A DNA stretch of 64,000 nucleotides from the NCBI GenBank assembly GCA_964651785.1, contig CAZYWJ010000005.1, positions 35,306 to 99,305 of the forward strand. The letters are read 5' to 3'. A program made the translations under genes and the position numbers. Shown here one piece after another: positions 35,976 through 44,027 of the stretch (positions are counted from its first letter, which is position 1; every line of letters begins with the position of its first letter). The notes under the pieces were generated by a model. The model was given only the letters and a program-made list of their open reading frames with translations, was not told the origin of the DNA and ran no database searches. Source of the stretch: JAKVAV01 sp964651785. GTDB lineage: Bacteria; Bacteroidota; Bacteroidia; Flavobacteriales_D; Cryomorphaceae.

Positions 35976-36917
35976 ATGGGATTAGCAGAAGACGTCACCG
36001 TCGGATTATCAGCCGAAAAGAAATTTTTATACTCCAAGTACTTTTACGATGCCGAAGGAGACAAACTCTTTCAGCAAATAATGAAAATGCCTGACTACTA
36101 CCTCACCGATTGTGAGTATGAGGTATTCTCCACACGTGGAGCTGACATTTTAAAGGCTTTTGCAGGAAATTCCAAACCTTTTGACTTGGTCGAGTTCGGG
36201 GCAGGAGATGGAATGAAAACGAGAATCCTGCTCAAACGCTTGCTCGAAAACGGAGCCGATATGCGCTACGTACCCATCGATATTTCGGGAGACGTGCTGG
36301 AAGAGTTAAAAAAGTCTTTATCAAGGGAGTTTCCTGAATTGCCCGTGCGGCTAGAAAATAACGATTACTTCAAGGCTTTAGAAAATCTACAAGTAGAGTC
36401 CGATCGTCCTAAGTTGGTGCTTTTTATCGGTTCCAGTATCGGAAACTTCAGAGAAGAGATGATTCACAAGTTTATGAGCAGTCTGTTCAATAAGCTTAAT
36501 TCAGGTGATCAAGTTCTTCTCGGCTACGACTTGATGAAAAACCCGTTGACAATCCTCAAGGCTTACAACGATGCGACGGGTATCACCAAGGCTTTCAACC
36601 TGAATATTCTAAGACGTATTAACAGCGAGCTAGATGCGGACTTTAATATCGAAGCCTTCGACCATTATCCCTATTACGATCCTGAAACGGGCTTGGCCAA
36701 AAGCTTTCTGGTCAGTTTAAAAAAGCAGGAGGTAAAAATCGGCGTCAGCAACGAAGTTTTCAATTTCGAGGCAGGTGAAGTCATCCATACGGAGATCAGC
36801 CGAAAGTTTCGTGAGAAGGACATCGAAGCCTATTTCCGAAAAGCCGGTTTTGAAGTGGTCGAACATTTTTACGATTGCAAGCATTATTTTGTAGACACCT
36901 TAGCGAAGAAACCATGA
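35976..36917 (+). CDS. egtD: L-histidine N(alpha)-methyltransferase EgtD
   Basis: 313 residues, ATG at 35976 immediately after the egtB stop. Methyltransf_33 family: KYFYDAEGDKLFQQIMKMPDYYLTDCE at the N-terminus, SAM motif LVEFGAGDGMKTRILL, VPIDIS, FIGSSIGNF, and a C-terminal FEVVEHFYDCKHYFV. Trimethylates histidine to hercynine, the EgtB substrate. Pathway order and tight coupling confirm the assignment. No EgtE-type C-S lyase is in the window. Confidence 0.95.
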   Translation: MGLAEDVTVGLSAEKKFLYSKYFYDAEGDKLFQQIMKMPDYYLTDCEYEVFSTRGADILKAFAGNSKPFDLVEFGAGDGMKTRILLKRLLENGADMRYVPIDISGDVLEELKKSLSREFPELPVRLENNDYFKALENLQVESDRPKLVLFIGSSIGNFREEMIHKFMSSLFNKLNSGDQVLLGYDLMKNPLTILKAYNDATGITKAFNLNILRRINSELDADFNIEAFDHYPYYDPETGLAKSFLVSLKKQEVKIGVSNEVFNFEAGEVIHTEISRKFREKDIEAYFRKAGFEVVEHFYDCKHYFVDTLAKKP

Positions 36918-37204
36918 AAGTTCAAGCCATTTACAATGATCAGGTAATTGCCGAAAGTGAAAACACCAAGCAGCTCGAAGGGAATCATTATTTCCCCGCC
37001 GGCGATGTGAAAAACGAGTTTTTGAAAGATTCAGATACGCATACCAATTGCCCTTGGAAGGGGACCGCCTCTTATTATTCCGTGCAGGTGGACGGCAAAA
37101 CAGGCGAAGACGCAGCATGGTATTATCCCGACCCAAAAGATGCAGCGAGTGCCATCAAAGATCATATCGCCTTCTGGCGCGGCGTAGAGGTAAAGGAAGT
37201 TTGA
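36914..37204 (+). CDS. DUF427 protein coupled to egtD
   Basis: 96 residues, a single DUF427 domain (NHYFPAGDVKNEFL, CPWKGTASYYSVQVDG, AWYYPDPKDAA). ATG overlaps the egtD stop by 4 bases, so it is translated together with the ergothioneine genes. DUF427 proteins are small beta-barrel proteins of unknown function. The coupling suggests a role linked to ergothioneine or its redox use; this is inference from context. Confidence 0.9.
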   Translation: MKVQAIYNDQVIAESENTKQLEGNHYFPAGDVKNEFLKDSDTHTNCPWKGTASYYSVQVDGKTGEDAAWYYPDPKDAASAIKDHIAFWRGVEVKEV

Positions 37205-37481
37205 TTTTCTAGCTGGTAGCTGGTAGCTAGTCGATGTTCGATCGTCTATAGCCGCGGAAGTCCGGTTTCGGCTGAACGCAAAAACCCCGTGAATTCGTAG
37301 AAAGCGCGGAACGTCTACTGCTAGCAGCCTAACACCCCCTCATCTCATTCGAGCTTTAGCGAGCTCTGTGCACTCAAAATACGCCAATTACGTCAAATAT
37401 TTCTCCATATGCTCGGTGTTAACCACGCCCTGCACGTCACGACCCTTTTCATCGAGCCTTGCGCATTACGTTCTCAACTGC
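37205..37481. other. 277-bp convergent gap with AGCTA patch and a coding-like scrap
   Basis: An AGCTA-rich patch lies at 37208-37231. On the minus strand, 37388-37465 reads 25 codons (ARLDEKGRDVQGVVNTEHM...) to a stop with no start codon, and looks like the tail of a lost gene. Nothing else is seen. Confidence 0.45.
37208..37231. repeat. AGCTA-rich intergenic patch
   Basis: CTAGCTGGTAGCTGGTAGCT-type sequence right after the DUF427 stop; same family as 2260-2293. Confidence 0.45.
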
Positions 37482-38915
37482 TCACCTCTTCTTGGGCTTC
37501 AACCCCAGTTTCTCACCCTCTTTCAACATAAACCGCCGTGCATCTTCGGGATCATTCGAAATCTCTCCCTCGAGGATTGCTTCCTTAATGCTGTTCTTGA
37601 TGATTCCCACTTCTCTGGACGGCTTGATGCCGAAAGTTTTCATAATCTCATCCCCCGAAACCGGTGGCTGCCAGTTTCGCACCTTGTCTTTTTCCTCCAC
37701 TTCTACCAGACGCTCTTTAACGCGCTCGTAGTTTGAGAGGTAGCGCCTTACTTTTTTTTCATTTTTGGAAGTGATGTCTGATTTGCACAATATCATCAAG
37801 TCGTCTATATCATCTCCCGCATCGAAGAGCAATCGGCGAATGGCCGAATCCGTAGCCTCCTCCTTCGTCAAAGCTATGGGGCGCAAGTGTAGCGCCACCA
37901 TCTTCTGCACGTATTTCATTTGGTTATCCAAAGGAAGTTTGAGCCGTTTGAAGATGTTTGGCACCATGCGAGCGCCTTTGTCTTCATGACCATGAAAAGT
38001 CCAGCCGGTACCCGGTTGAAATCGCTTGGTTGGAGGTTTGGCAATGTCATGAAGTATCGCACTCCAGCGCAACCAGAGATTGTCTGATTCTGAAGCCACA
38101 TTATCCAGCACCTCCAGCGTGTGGTAAAAGTTGTCTTTGTGGCGCACTCCGTCCTGCTCATCCACCCCGTGTAAATTGACCAGTTCGGGAAAAAACTCAT
38201 TGAGTAAACCCGTCTTGAAAAGCAGCTTGAATCCAATCGAAGGGCGTTCGGCCATGATGATCTTATTCAACTCCACATTGATTCGCTCGGCGCTTACTAT
38301 GGCCAGTCGACTTTTCATCTCGCTTATTGCCTCGAGCGAGGATTCATCTATGGTAAAACCCAGTTGCGTAGCAAAACGAATGGCTCGCATCATGCGCAGC
38401 GGATCGTCGCTATAGGTACGATGCGGATCGGTAGGGGTGCGAATGATTTCATCTTCCAAATCGCTCAATCCTCCGAACGGGTCAGAAAGCTCGCCGAGGT
38501 TATCCTCGTTCAGGCTTATCGCCAAAGCATTGATGGTAAAATCCCTTCTGAGCTGATCGTCTCGTAAGGTGCCGGGTTCAACGTCCGGCTTTCGCGAATC
38601 ACGTGAATAACTCTCCTTTCGTGCGCCTACGAATTCTAAATCCCATTCGCCGTATTTCAGCATGGCCGTACCATAGGTCTTAAAAACTTTCACGGGCTGA
38701 TTATCCAGCTTTTTACTTACGCTTTCAGCGAAGTCTATTCCATCGCCTACCGTTACCACGTCCAAGTCGGTAACGGGTCTGTCGAGCAATAGGTCTCGCA
38801 CAAAGCCGCCTATTACGTAAGCTTCGGTTGAAGTTTGCCGTGCTACTTCTGCCAAAATCTTAAAAATCGGCATTTCCAAGATGGCACTATGATCCTTAAA
38901 CGTTTTTTTGATCAA
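37482..38915 (-). CDS. CCA tRNA nucleotidyltransferase with HD domain
   Basis: 477 residues. Class II nucleotidyltransferase head: YVIGGFVRDLLL followed by DLDVV (metal Asp pair), RRDFTINALA, and the DPHRTYSDDPLRMMRAIRFA segment. HD domain in the middle (HTLEVLDN, ILHDIAKP, FHGHEDKG). Adds or repairs the 3' CCA of tRNAs. Last gene of a four-gene minus-strand unit; its ATG overlaps the stop of the YrdC-like gene by 4 bases. Confidence 0.93.
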   Translation of the reverse strand: MIKKTFKDHSAILEMPIFKILAEVARQTSTEAYVIGGFVRDLLLDRPVTDLDVVTVGDGIDFAESVSKKLDNQPVKVFKTYGTAMLKYGEWDLEFVGARKESYSRDSRKPDVEPGTLRDDQLRRDFTINALAISLNEDNLGELSDPFGGLSDLEDEIIRTPTDPHRTYSDDPLRMMRAIRFATQLGFTIDESSLEAISEMKSRLAIVSAERINVELNKIIMAERPSIGFKLLFKTGLLNEFFPELVNLHGVDEQDGVRHKDNFYHTLEVLDNVASESDNLWLRWSAILHDIAKPPTKRFQPGTGWTFHGHEDKGARMVPNIFKRLKLPLDNQMKYVQKMVALHLRPIALTKEEATDSAIRRLLFDAGDDIDDLMILCKSDITSKNEKKVRRYLSNYERVKERLVEVEEKDKVRNWQPPVSGDEIMKTFGIKPSREVGIIKNSIKEAILEGEISNDPEDARRFMLKEGEKLGLKPKKR

Positions 38916-39481
38916 GGTCGAATGATTTTGACCTCCCCGTCTACGTTAAGTTTGACGATGGGAATTTTCTTTTTGTCTTTGAGTTTTGAAAGGGTCGGCA
39001 AATTTAGCAGATAATCTACCTCTTCCAACACTGATTCTTCCGCATCTTCCGGTTGGTTTACGGGACTGCCGAATTTATCCGCCAGAGCTGTGCAAGCCAC
39101 AGGTCCGTTTACCATCTGTACCAATTTTCGTTCGGCGGGGTCTTTCACCATGCGTATGGCTATGGTGCCGTCGGCCGCCAGCGCGGCGGGATCTACATTT
39201 TTGCCTGCAGGCAAAACAAGTATCAACTCGCCGTCGGTAGTATCGAGGATATCCCAGGCAATGGCAGGAACTTCGGCGACCATTCGGTTTAGCCGAGCGT
39301 CGCTTTCTACCAGAATGGTAAATCCGCGAGTGGTATCACGATTCTTCAATCGGCGCAGGGTTTCCAGCGCTTCCTTATTACGGGCATGGCATAACAGGCT
39401 CCAACCCGCAGCCGTAGGGGCCAGGATTACATTTCCCTCATTAATCTTTAGGTGACCGTTATCTTGATTTATTTTTTCCAA
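38912..39481 (-). CDS. Divergent YrdC/Sua5-like protein
   Basis: Start placed at TTG 39481 (190 residues); an in-frame ATG at 39586 would overlap the previous gene by 128 bases. YrdC fold traced by VILAPTAAGWSLLCHA, LKNRDTTRGFTILVES, LILVLPAGKNV and IAIRMVKDP. Canonical TsaC/Sua5 has PT-E/D-TVYGLG in the first motif and K-R-P/S in the second; here the first is PTAAGWSLL and the second KNR, so catalytic threonylcarbamoyl-AMP synthesis is doubtful. It may be a paralogue with another substrate. Sits between GT9 and the CCA enzyme. Confidence 0.7.
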   Translation of the reverse strand: MEKINQDNGHLKINEGNVILAPTAAGWSLLCHARNKEALETLRRLKNRDTTRGFTILVESDARLNRMVAEVPAIAWDILDTTDGELILVLPAGKNVDPAALAADGTIAIRMVKDPAERKLVQMVNGPVACTALADKFGSPVNQPEDAEESVLEEVDYLLNLPTLSKLKDKKKIPIVKLNVDGEVKIIRP

Positions 39482-40460
39482 ATTCCAAGATTTCCGATGT
39501 ATCAATAGTTGTAGCGCACTTGAAGTGCTTTTTAGGACAAGACTTCTTGCCGTGTAAGCCACATGGTCGGCATTCCAGACTTTCACGCGTTTCTATGACT
39601 CGGGATTGTTCGCTCAAAGGTCCGAAACCGAACTCCGGAATGGTGCTGCAAAAAATGGCCGTTACGGGTGCATTTACCGCAGAAGCCAAGTGCATGGGCG
39701 CAGAGTCATTTACAAAGTTCATCCGCGCTCCTTTCATAAGTGCGGCAGATTGCAGGAAGGTGAGCTCACCCGCCAGGATTTTTATGTTTCCATGAATGCT
39801 CTTTTCTCTGATTTCCGCGCACAGCTCCAAATCGGCTGGAGAGCCGAGCAGGTACACGGGATGGTCGTGATTGATCTGATCGATCAGTTCTATCCACTTC
39901 TCCGAGGGAAACTGCTTGGTAAACCAAACCGATGCCGGTGCCACACAATAATAAGCCCCCCCCTTTTGCAAGTCTTCTACTTTTTTGAAATCTTGCTCGG
40001 AAGGGTAAAGCACGGGAGTTTGAAAAGAGCTGTCGGTAAGATGCTCGATCAAACTGAGGTTTCGATCTACTTCGTGCATCTCCTGATCGATTACATGCGG
40101 AAACTTGTGCGTATAGGCAAAAGAGAATGGATTTTTGTTAAAACCGATTTTCATTTTTGCCTTGGATGAGGTAGTCAATATTCCCGAAGAGGCAAATCGC
40201 TGCAAATTAATGAGCAAGTCGTATTTATTTCGCCTCACTTCTCGTCCCAGCTTAGCCAGACTGTTGTATTTTGACTTCTTCTTGTCCCAAATCAAGAGTT
40301 GATTGATTTTGGGATGATCTCTCAATAATCCTTCATTTCCCTTTCTCAGCAGGAAGTCAATATCCGCTTTCGGGTAGAAATTTTTTAGCTTCTCGATAAG
40401 CGGAGTAGCTAAAATCACATCGCCGATAAAGGCCGTTTGTATGATGAGAATTTTCTTCAT
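39459..40460 (-). CDS. Glycosyltransferase family 9 (heptosyltransferase-like)
   Basis: 333 residues. Two Rossmann-like halves with KILIIQTAFIGDVILATPLI at the start, NLQRFASS, and FVNDSAPMHLASAVNAPVTAIF near the C-terminus, the ADP-heptose-site pattern of the WaaC/WaaF family. A CRPCGLHGKKSCPKKHFKC segment carries four cysteines. Probably adds a sugar to the lipopolysaccharide core. Starts 7 bases after dapD. Confidence 0.92.
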   Translation of the reverse strand: MKKILIIQTAFIGDVILATPLIEKLKNFYPKADIDFLLRKGNEGLLRDHPKINQLLIWDKKKSKYNSLAKLGREVRRNKYDLLINLQRFASSGILTTSSKAKMKIGFNKNPFSFAYTHKFPHVIDQEMHEVDRNLSLIEHLTDSSFQTPVLYPSEQDFKKVEDLQKGGAYYCVAPASVWFTKQFPSEKWIELIDQINHDHPVYLLGSPADLELCAEIREKSIHGNIKILAGELTFLQSAALMKGARMNFVNDSAPMHLASAVNAPVTAIFCSTIPEFGFGPLSEQSRVIETRESLECRPCGLHGKKSCPKKHFKCATTIDTSEILEFGKNKSR

Positions 40461-40467
40461 AGACGGA

Positions 40468-41280
40468 TTATACCGCTACCTGATACTCACGGAGAGCATC
40501 GTTCAACGAGGTTTTTAAATCCGTACCTTCATTTCGCTCGCCGATGATCAGTGCACAGGGCACCTGATAGTCGCCTGCCGCGAAAGTTTTCGTATAGCTA
40601 CCCGGAATCACTACCGATCGGGCAGGAACCTCTCCACGGTAAGTTACCGCTTCTTCCTTAGTTACATCAATTATGTGCGTACTTTTCGTCAACACTACGT
40701 TGGCGCCCAGCACGGCCGCTTTTCCAATCCTTACTCCTTCTACCACAATGCAGCGCGAACCGATAAAGGCTCCGTCTTCCACAATCACGGGCGAAGCCTG
40801 TAGCGGTTCCAATACACCGCCTATTCCCACGCCTCCGCTCAAATGTACGTTCTTTCCTATCTGCGCGCAGCTTCCAACCGTAGCCCACGTATCTACCATG
40901 GTATTTTCGTCCACGTAGGCACCGATGTTTACGTATGAGGGCATCATCACTACACCTTTGGCCACGTAGGCACCATATCGTGCAATGGCGTGAGGTACCA
41001 CGCGCACACCTTTTTCTTTGTAGTTGGTTTTGAGGCGCATCTTATCGTGAAATTCGAAGGGTCCGATTTCTATTGTTTTCATCTCCCTCATGGGAAAATA
41101 AAGGACTACTGCTTTCTTCACCCACTCATTCACCTGCCACCCATCTCCGGAAGGAGAGGCACAGCGTAAGTCGCCCCTATCTATTTTTTCGATTACCGTC
41201 TCGATGGCCTCGCGACAAGCTTTGTCGTTCAGCAAATTCCGATCAGCCCAAGCTTCCTCAATACGTGTCTCTAAATCCAT
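40468..41280 (-). CDS. dapD: 2,3,4,5-tetrahydropyridine-2,6-dicarboxylate N-succinyltransferase
   Basis: 270 residues. N-terminal helical cap then left-handed beta-helix with hexapeptide repeats (VNIGAYVDENTMVDTWATVG, NVHLSGGVGIGGVLEPLQ, AFIGSRCIVVEGVRIGKAAVLGANVVL). Uses succinyl-CoA to acylate tetrahydrodipicolinate in lysine and meso-diaminopimelate synthesis. Cytoplasmic. First gene of the minus-strand unit dapD-GT9-YrdC-like-CCA; no functional link between its members is evident. Confidence 0.97.
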   Translation of the reverse strand: MDLETRIEEAWADRNLLNDKACREAIETVIEKIDRGDLRCASPSGDGWQVNEWVKKAVVLYFPMREMKTIEIGPFEFHDKMRLKTNYKEKGVRVVPHAIARYGAYVAKGVVMMPSYVNIGAYVDENTMVDTWATVGSCAQIGKNVHLSGGVGIGGVLEPLQASPVIVEDGAFIGSRCIVVEGVRIGKAAVLGANVVLTKSTHIIDVTKEEAVTYRGEVPARSVVIPGSYTKTFAAGDYQVPCALIIGERNEGTDLKTSLNDALREYQVAV

Positions 41281-41353
41281 TGGTCGTTTTCAGGGAGCAC
41301 AAAGATAGCATAACCTCAAAGCTTCGAGGTTACCCGTATTTGAAAGAATGCAA

Positions 41354-42787
41354 TTATTCGACTATTACCAATACCGTGGTGTAACGCACCCCTTCATGAG
41401 CTATGGCGAGAATGTAGTTGCCCGCATTCAGCGCCTCCGTTTCGATGAAAGTTTGCTCGGCATTGATGCGCTGCTCCATTACCAATCTTCCCTTCAGGTC
41501 ATGCACGGTCAGGTCTCCGCTTCCGAGCGAAAAATTTACCTGCACGCGCTCCTTCGCGGGATTTGGCCCGATGGTCAACTTTTCGGGATTCACGTCGGCC
41601 ACGGCGAGGGTAGAGGTACACTCGGTAGCCAAGCCGTCAAAGAAATTGAACGCAGCCAAAAGGGCGGGTTCTACACAGCCGCCGTGGGAGGCTCCGGGCA
41701 ATACGTTTTCCGAATCAACATCGGCCGCTCCGTTGTCATTCATAATCTGCTCGGTGGTTGTGCTGTTGGTAAAAGCCACCTGCTCATCGCCGTCGCAGTA
41801 GTACATGCGCAGCGGCATTTCGGGTACCCAATCGAAGAGGTCATTATCGGCCAGAGCAACTCGCAAGGGGTGATTCGGATTGTTTTCAAAATTGGTAAGT
41901 ACCGAGTCGCGCAGCAGGTCGCTGATATTTTGAGGCAATTGGTTATTCACTGTCGTCATTGAAAAATTATTTTGCTCTCCGTTGAAATAGGGATCTTCAA
42001 TTTCCCAATGTGGGTCTTGCACTACATCGCTCAGTTGGTCGTAAAGATTTCCGTAAACGCTTTGATAGCTTACCAGCAAGTAAATGATGTAACCGGGCGT
42101 GGAGTAAGGCTCATCACTCAAAATAAGTTCGGCCTGCGAGCCCGACATATTGTATGGACCGCTCAGCGGAGCTCCCGCTACAATTCCCAATTCTTCCAAG
42201 AGATCATTATCCTGAGCGTATTTTAGCGCAGCCATGGCGGCATGACCACCTTGCGAATAGCCGGTGATAAAAGTCTCACCGTTGTCATCCGTATTAATCG
42301 TTTCCAAAAATTCCCTCGCTGCCGTGATGAGGTCGAGCGTAGCCGTAGCTTGCGACTCAGCGTGTACGTAGGGATGCACGCCTTCATCTTCCCCCAATCC
42401 CAAATAGTCGGGAGCCACTGCTATATAACCCGCCGATGCCAAGGCCACTGTTAGAAAACCTTCGCCGTTTTGGTCGGAAGGCACATTGTAGCGTTGCAAT
42501 ACCGTACCGTGGCAATAGGCAACCATGGGAAAGTCATTGCATTCATTGGTTACGGGAAGGGCCAGTGCTCCCGAGGCCACGGTGGGTTCGCCGTCCGTAT
42601 CGGTAGTAGTGTATGTTATGCGGTAGAAGTCCACGGGGTATTCCACGGGCGTAGGCAAACCGAGAACGTTTATAACCAAGGTAGAATATTGAAAAAGGTA
42701 TTCGGCTTCGACCAATTCCTGGCTTTGCGCAAATGGAGTAAACCCGAAACTAAGGGTAATCAGAATGGAGGTAACTATTCTTTTCAT
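41354..42787 (-). CDS. Secreted alpha/beta hydrolase (lipase-like) with T9SS sorting domain
   Basis: 477 residues from ATG 42787; the frame stays open to 43111 but that part lies over ruvX on the other strand and lacks a leader. Signal peptide ends near FAQSQE. Hydrolase core with nucleophile elbow GYSQGGHAAM (Ser178), a PDYLG strand and a late ASHGGC His, similar to fungal-type secretory lipases (LIP). C-terminal about 75 residues are a T9SS type A domain (IGPNPAKERVQVNFS to TVLVIV). Expected to hydrolyse lipids or esters outside the cell. Confidence 0.85.
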   Translation of the reverse strand: MKRIVTSILITLSFGFTPFAQSQELVEAEYLFQYSTLVINVLGLPTPVEYPVDFYRITYTTTDTDGEPTVASGALALPVTNECNDFPMVAYCHGTVLQRYNVPSDQNGEGFLTVALASAGYIAVAPDYLGLGEDEGVHPYVHAESQATATLDLITAAREFLETINTDDNGETFITGYSQGGHAAMAALKYAQDNDLLEELGIVAGAPLSGPYNMSGSQAELILSDEPYSTPGYIIYLLVSYQSVYGNLYDQLSDVVQDPHWEIEDPYFNGEQNNFSMTTVNNQLPQNISDLLRDSVLTNFENNPNHPLRVALADNDLFDWVPEMPLRMYYCDGDEQVAFTNSTTTEQIMNDNGAADVDSENVLPGASHGGCVEPALLAAFNFFDGLATECTSTLAVADVNPEKLTIGPNPAKERVQVNFSLGSGDLTVHDLKGRLVMEQRINAEQTFIETEALNAGNYILAIAHEGVRYTTVLVIVE

Positions 42788-42832
42788 CTTTCTATTTTTT
42801 CCTTGGCGTGAAAATAGGTCTTTCTTTCCTAT

Positions 42833-42840
42833 TACTTTTG
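42833..42840 (+). promoter_or_regulatory. -7 box TACTTTTG right before ruvX
   Basis: Exact TAnnTTTG match ending 4 bases before the GTG start of ruvX. If used, transcription would begin at or next to the start codon, giving a leaderless message. Confidence 0.45.
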
Positions 42841-42844
42841 TGTC

Positions 42845-43273
42845 GTGCCCCGAATACTTGCCATCGATTACGGAACAAAGCGCTGCGGAATAGCCGAAAC
42901 GGATGATTTGCAAATCATTGCCAGCGCGCTGAAAACCATTCCCCGAAATGAGTTGTTTCCATTCTTGGATCAATACATCAAAACCTACAAGGTAGAGGAT
43001 GTGGTTATCGGCCAACCCTATAAAGAGACGGGCGAGCTGAACGACCTGGAAGACGATATTCGAAAGTTTTTGCACACATTTATGCAGCGCTATCCTAAAG
43101 TTGAAGTTCACAGGCTCAATGAGGCTTTCACTTCCAAGATGGCCTTGGAGTCAATGATTATGGCAGGAAGCAAAAAAAAGGACCGCCGAAAGAAAGAAAA
43201 CATCGATAAAATTGCGGCAACCATTATCTTGCAGGACTTTTTAGAAAATAGAAGAAACCAACGTTACACATGA
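42845..43273 (+). CDS. ruvX: RuvX/YqgF Holliday junction resolvase-like nuclease
   Basis: 142 residues, GTG start (MPRILAIDYGTKRCGIAETD). RNase H-like fold with catalytic Asp in AIDYG, Glu/Asp in NEAFTS and the C-terminal KENIDKIAATIILQDFL. Processes pre-16S rRNA ends or recombination junctions. Its stop overlaps the clpP start by 4 bases, so the two genes are coupled. The position of a -7 box suggests a very short or absent leader. Confidence 0.92.
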   Translation: MPRILAIDYGTKRCGIAETDDLQIIASALKTIPRNELFPFLDQYIKTYKVEDVVIGQPYKETGELNDLEDDIRKFLHTFMQRYPKVEVHRLNEAFTSKMALESMIMAGSKKKDRRKKENIDKIAATIILQDFLENRRNQRYT

Positions 43274-43845
43274 GCGAAAAGGAAAAAGAAGATAAAAAGA
43301 AAGATCCCGGTCTCTCGAAGTTGATTGAAGAACAGTATGTAGAACAGCGCAAAGTATTTCTTTGGGGCGGGGTAGATGATGATTCTGCCAAGCACGTAAT
43401 AGACCGCTTGCTGTACTTGGATGCGAAAGACCCGGGTAAGGAAATAACACTTATCATCAACAGTCCCGGTGGCTACGTGACGTCAGGCTTTGCCGTTTAT
43501 GATACCATGAAAACCATTAAAAGTCCCGTAAGCACGGTGTGCATGGGCTTGGCAGCCTCAATGGGTAGCATCTTGCTCTCGGCGGGGGAGAAGGGTAAGC
43601 GCTTTATCTACCCCTTGGCGAAGGTTATGATACACCAGCCCAGCGGTGGCGCGAGAGGACCCTCGGCCGATATTGAGATCCAAGCCAACGAAATTCTTAA
43701 AACCAAGCAAATCGGCGCTGAAATTCTGGCCGAAAACTGCGGCCAATCCGTAGAGCGCGTGATGAAGGACTTCAACCGCGACTACTGGATGGATGCCAAA
43801 GAAAGCATAGACTACGGAATTGTAGATAAGATTCTGAAATATTGA
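43270..43845 (+). CDS. ATP-dependent Clp protease proteolytic subunit (ClpP paralogue)
   Basis: 191 residues. Ser in GLAASMGSILLSA, His in VMIHQPSGG and Asp in NRDYWMDAKE form the usual ClpP triad; LIINSPGGYVTSG is the oxyanion-loop region. The N-terminus begins SEKEKEDKKKDPGLSKLIEEQYVEQRKVFLWG rather than the typical propeptide region, and it pairs with ruvX rather than clpX/tig, so it is probably a second ClpP. A ClpX or ClpA-type partner must come from elsewhere. Confidence 0.9.
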   Translation: MSEKEKEDKKKDPGLSKLIEEQYVEQRKVFLWGGVDDDSAKHVIDRLLYLDAKDPGKEITLIINSPGGYVTSGFAVYDTMKTIKSPVSTVCMGLAASMGSILLSAGEKGKRFIYPLAKVMIHQPSGGARGPSADIEIQANEILKTKQIGAEILAENCGQSVERVMKDFNRDYWMDAKESIDYGIVDKILKY

Positions 43846-43872
43846 TTCGCTGCGGCGGGTAGAAATTAAAAT

Positions 43873-43898
43873 AGGCGACTGAGAGGTCGCCTTTTTTT
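43873..43898 (+). terminator. Rho-independent terminator of ruvX-clpP
   Basis: AGGCGAC, 6-base loop, GTCGCCT and a T run, 28 bases after the clpP stop. Confidence 0.9.
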
Positions 43899-43963
43899 AT
43901 CGGTATTAAGAGTTTGGGCTTCAAAAGTGGTTTAACGACGGAATGCCCATTAAAAACTTTATT

Positions 43964-43997
43964 AAAAAGCCTCATCAAATGAATGATGAGGCTTTTT
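43964..43997. terminator. Bidirectional terminator
   Basis: AAAAAGCCTCATCA, 6-base loop, TGATGAGGCTTTTT. Lies 31 bases beyond the minus-strand gene end and can stop transcription from both sides. Confidence 0.9.
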
Positions 43998-44027
43998 AGA
44001 GAGTGTTATTAGCTTTAATGGTCAGTC

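Noticed and set aside
42788..43111. N-terminal extension of the T9SS lipase frame
   Set aside because: Covers ruvX on the other strand; a signal peptide begins exactly at the ATG at 42787.
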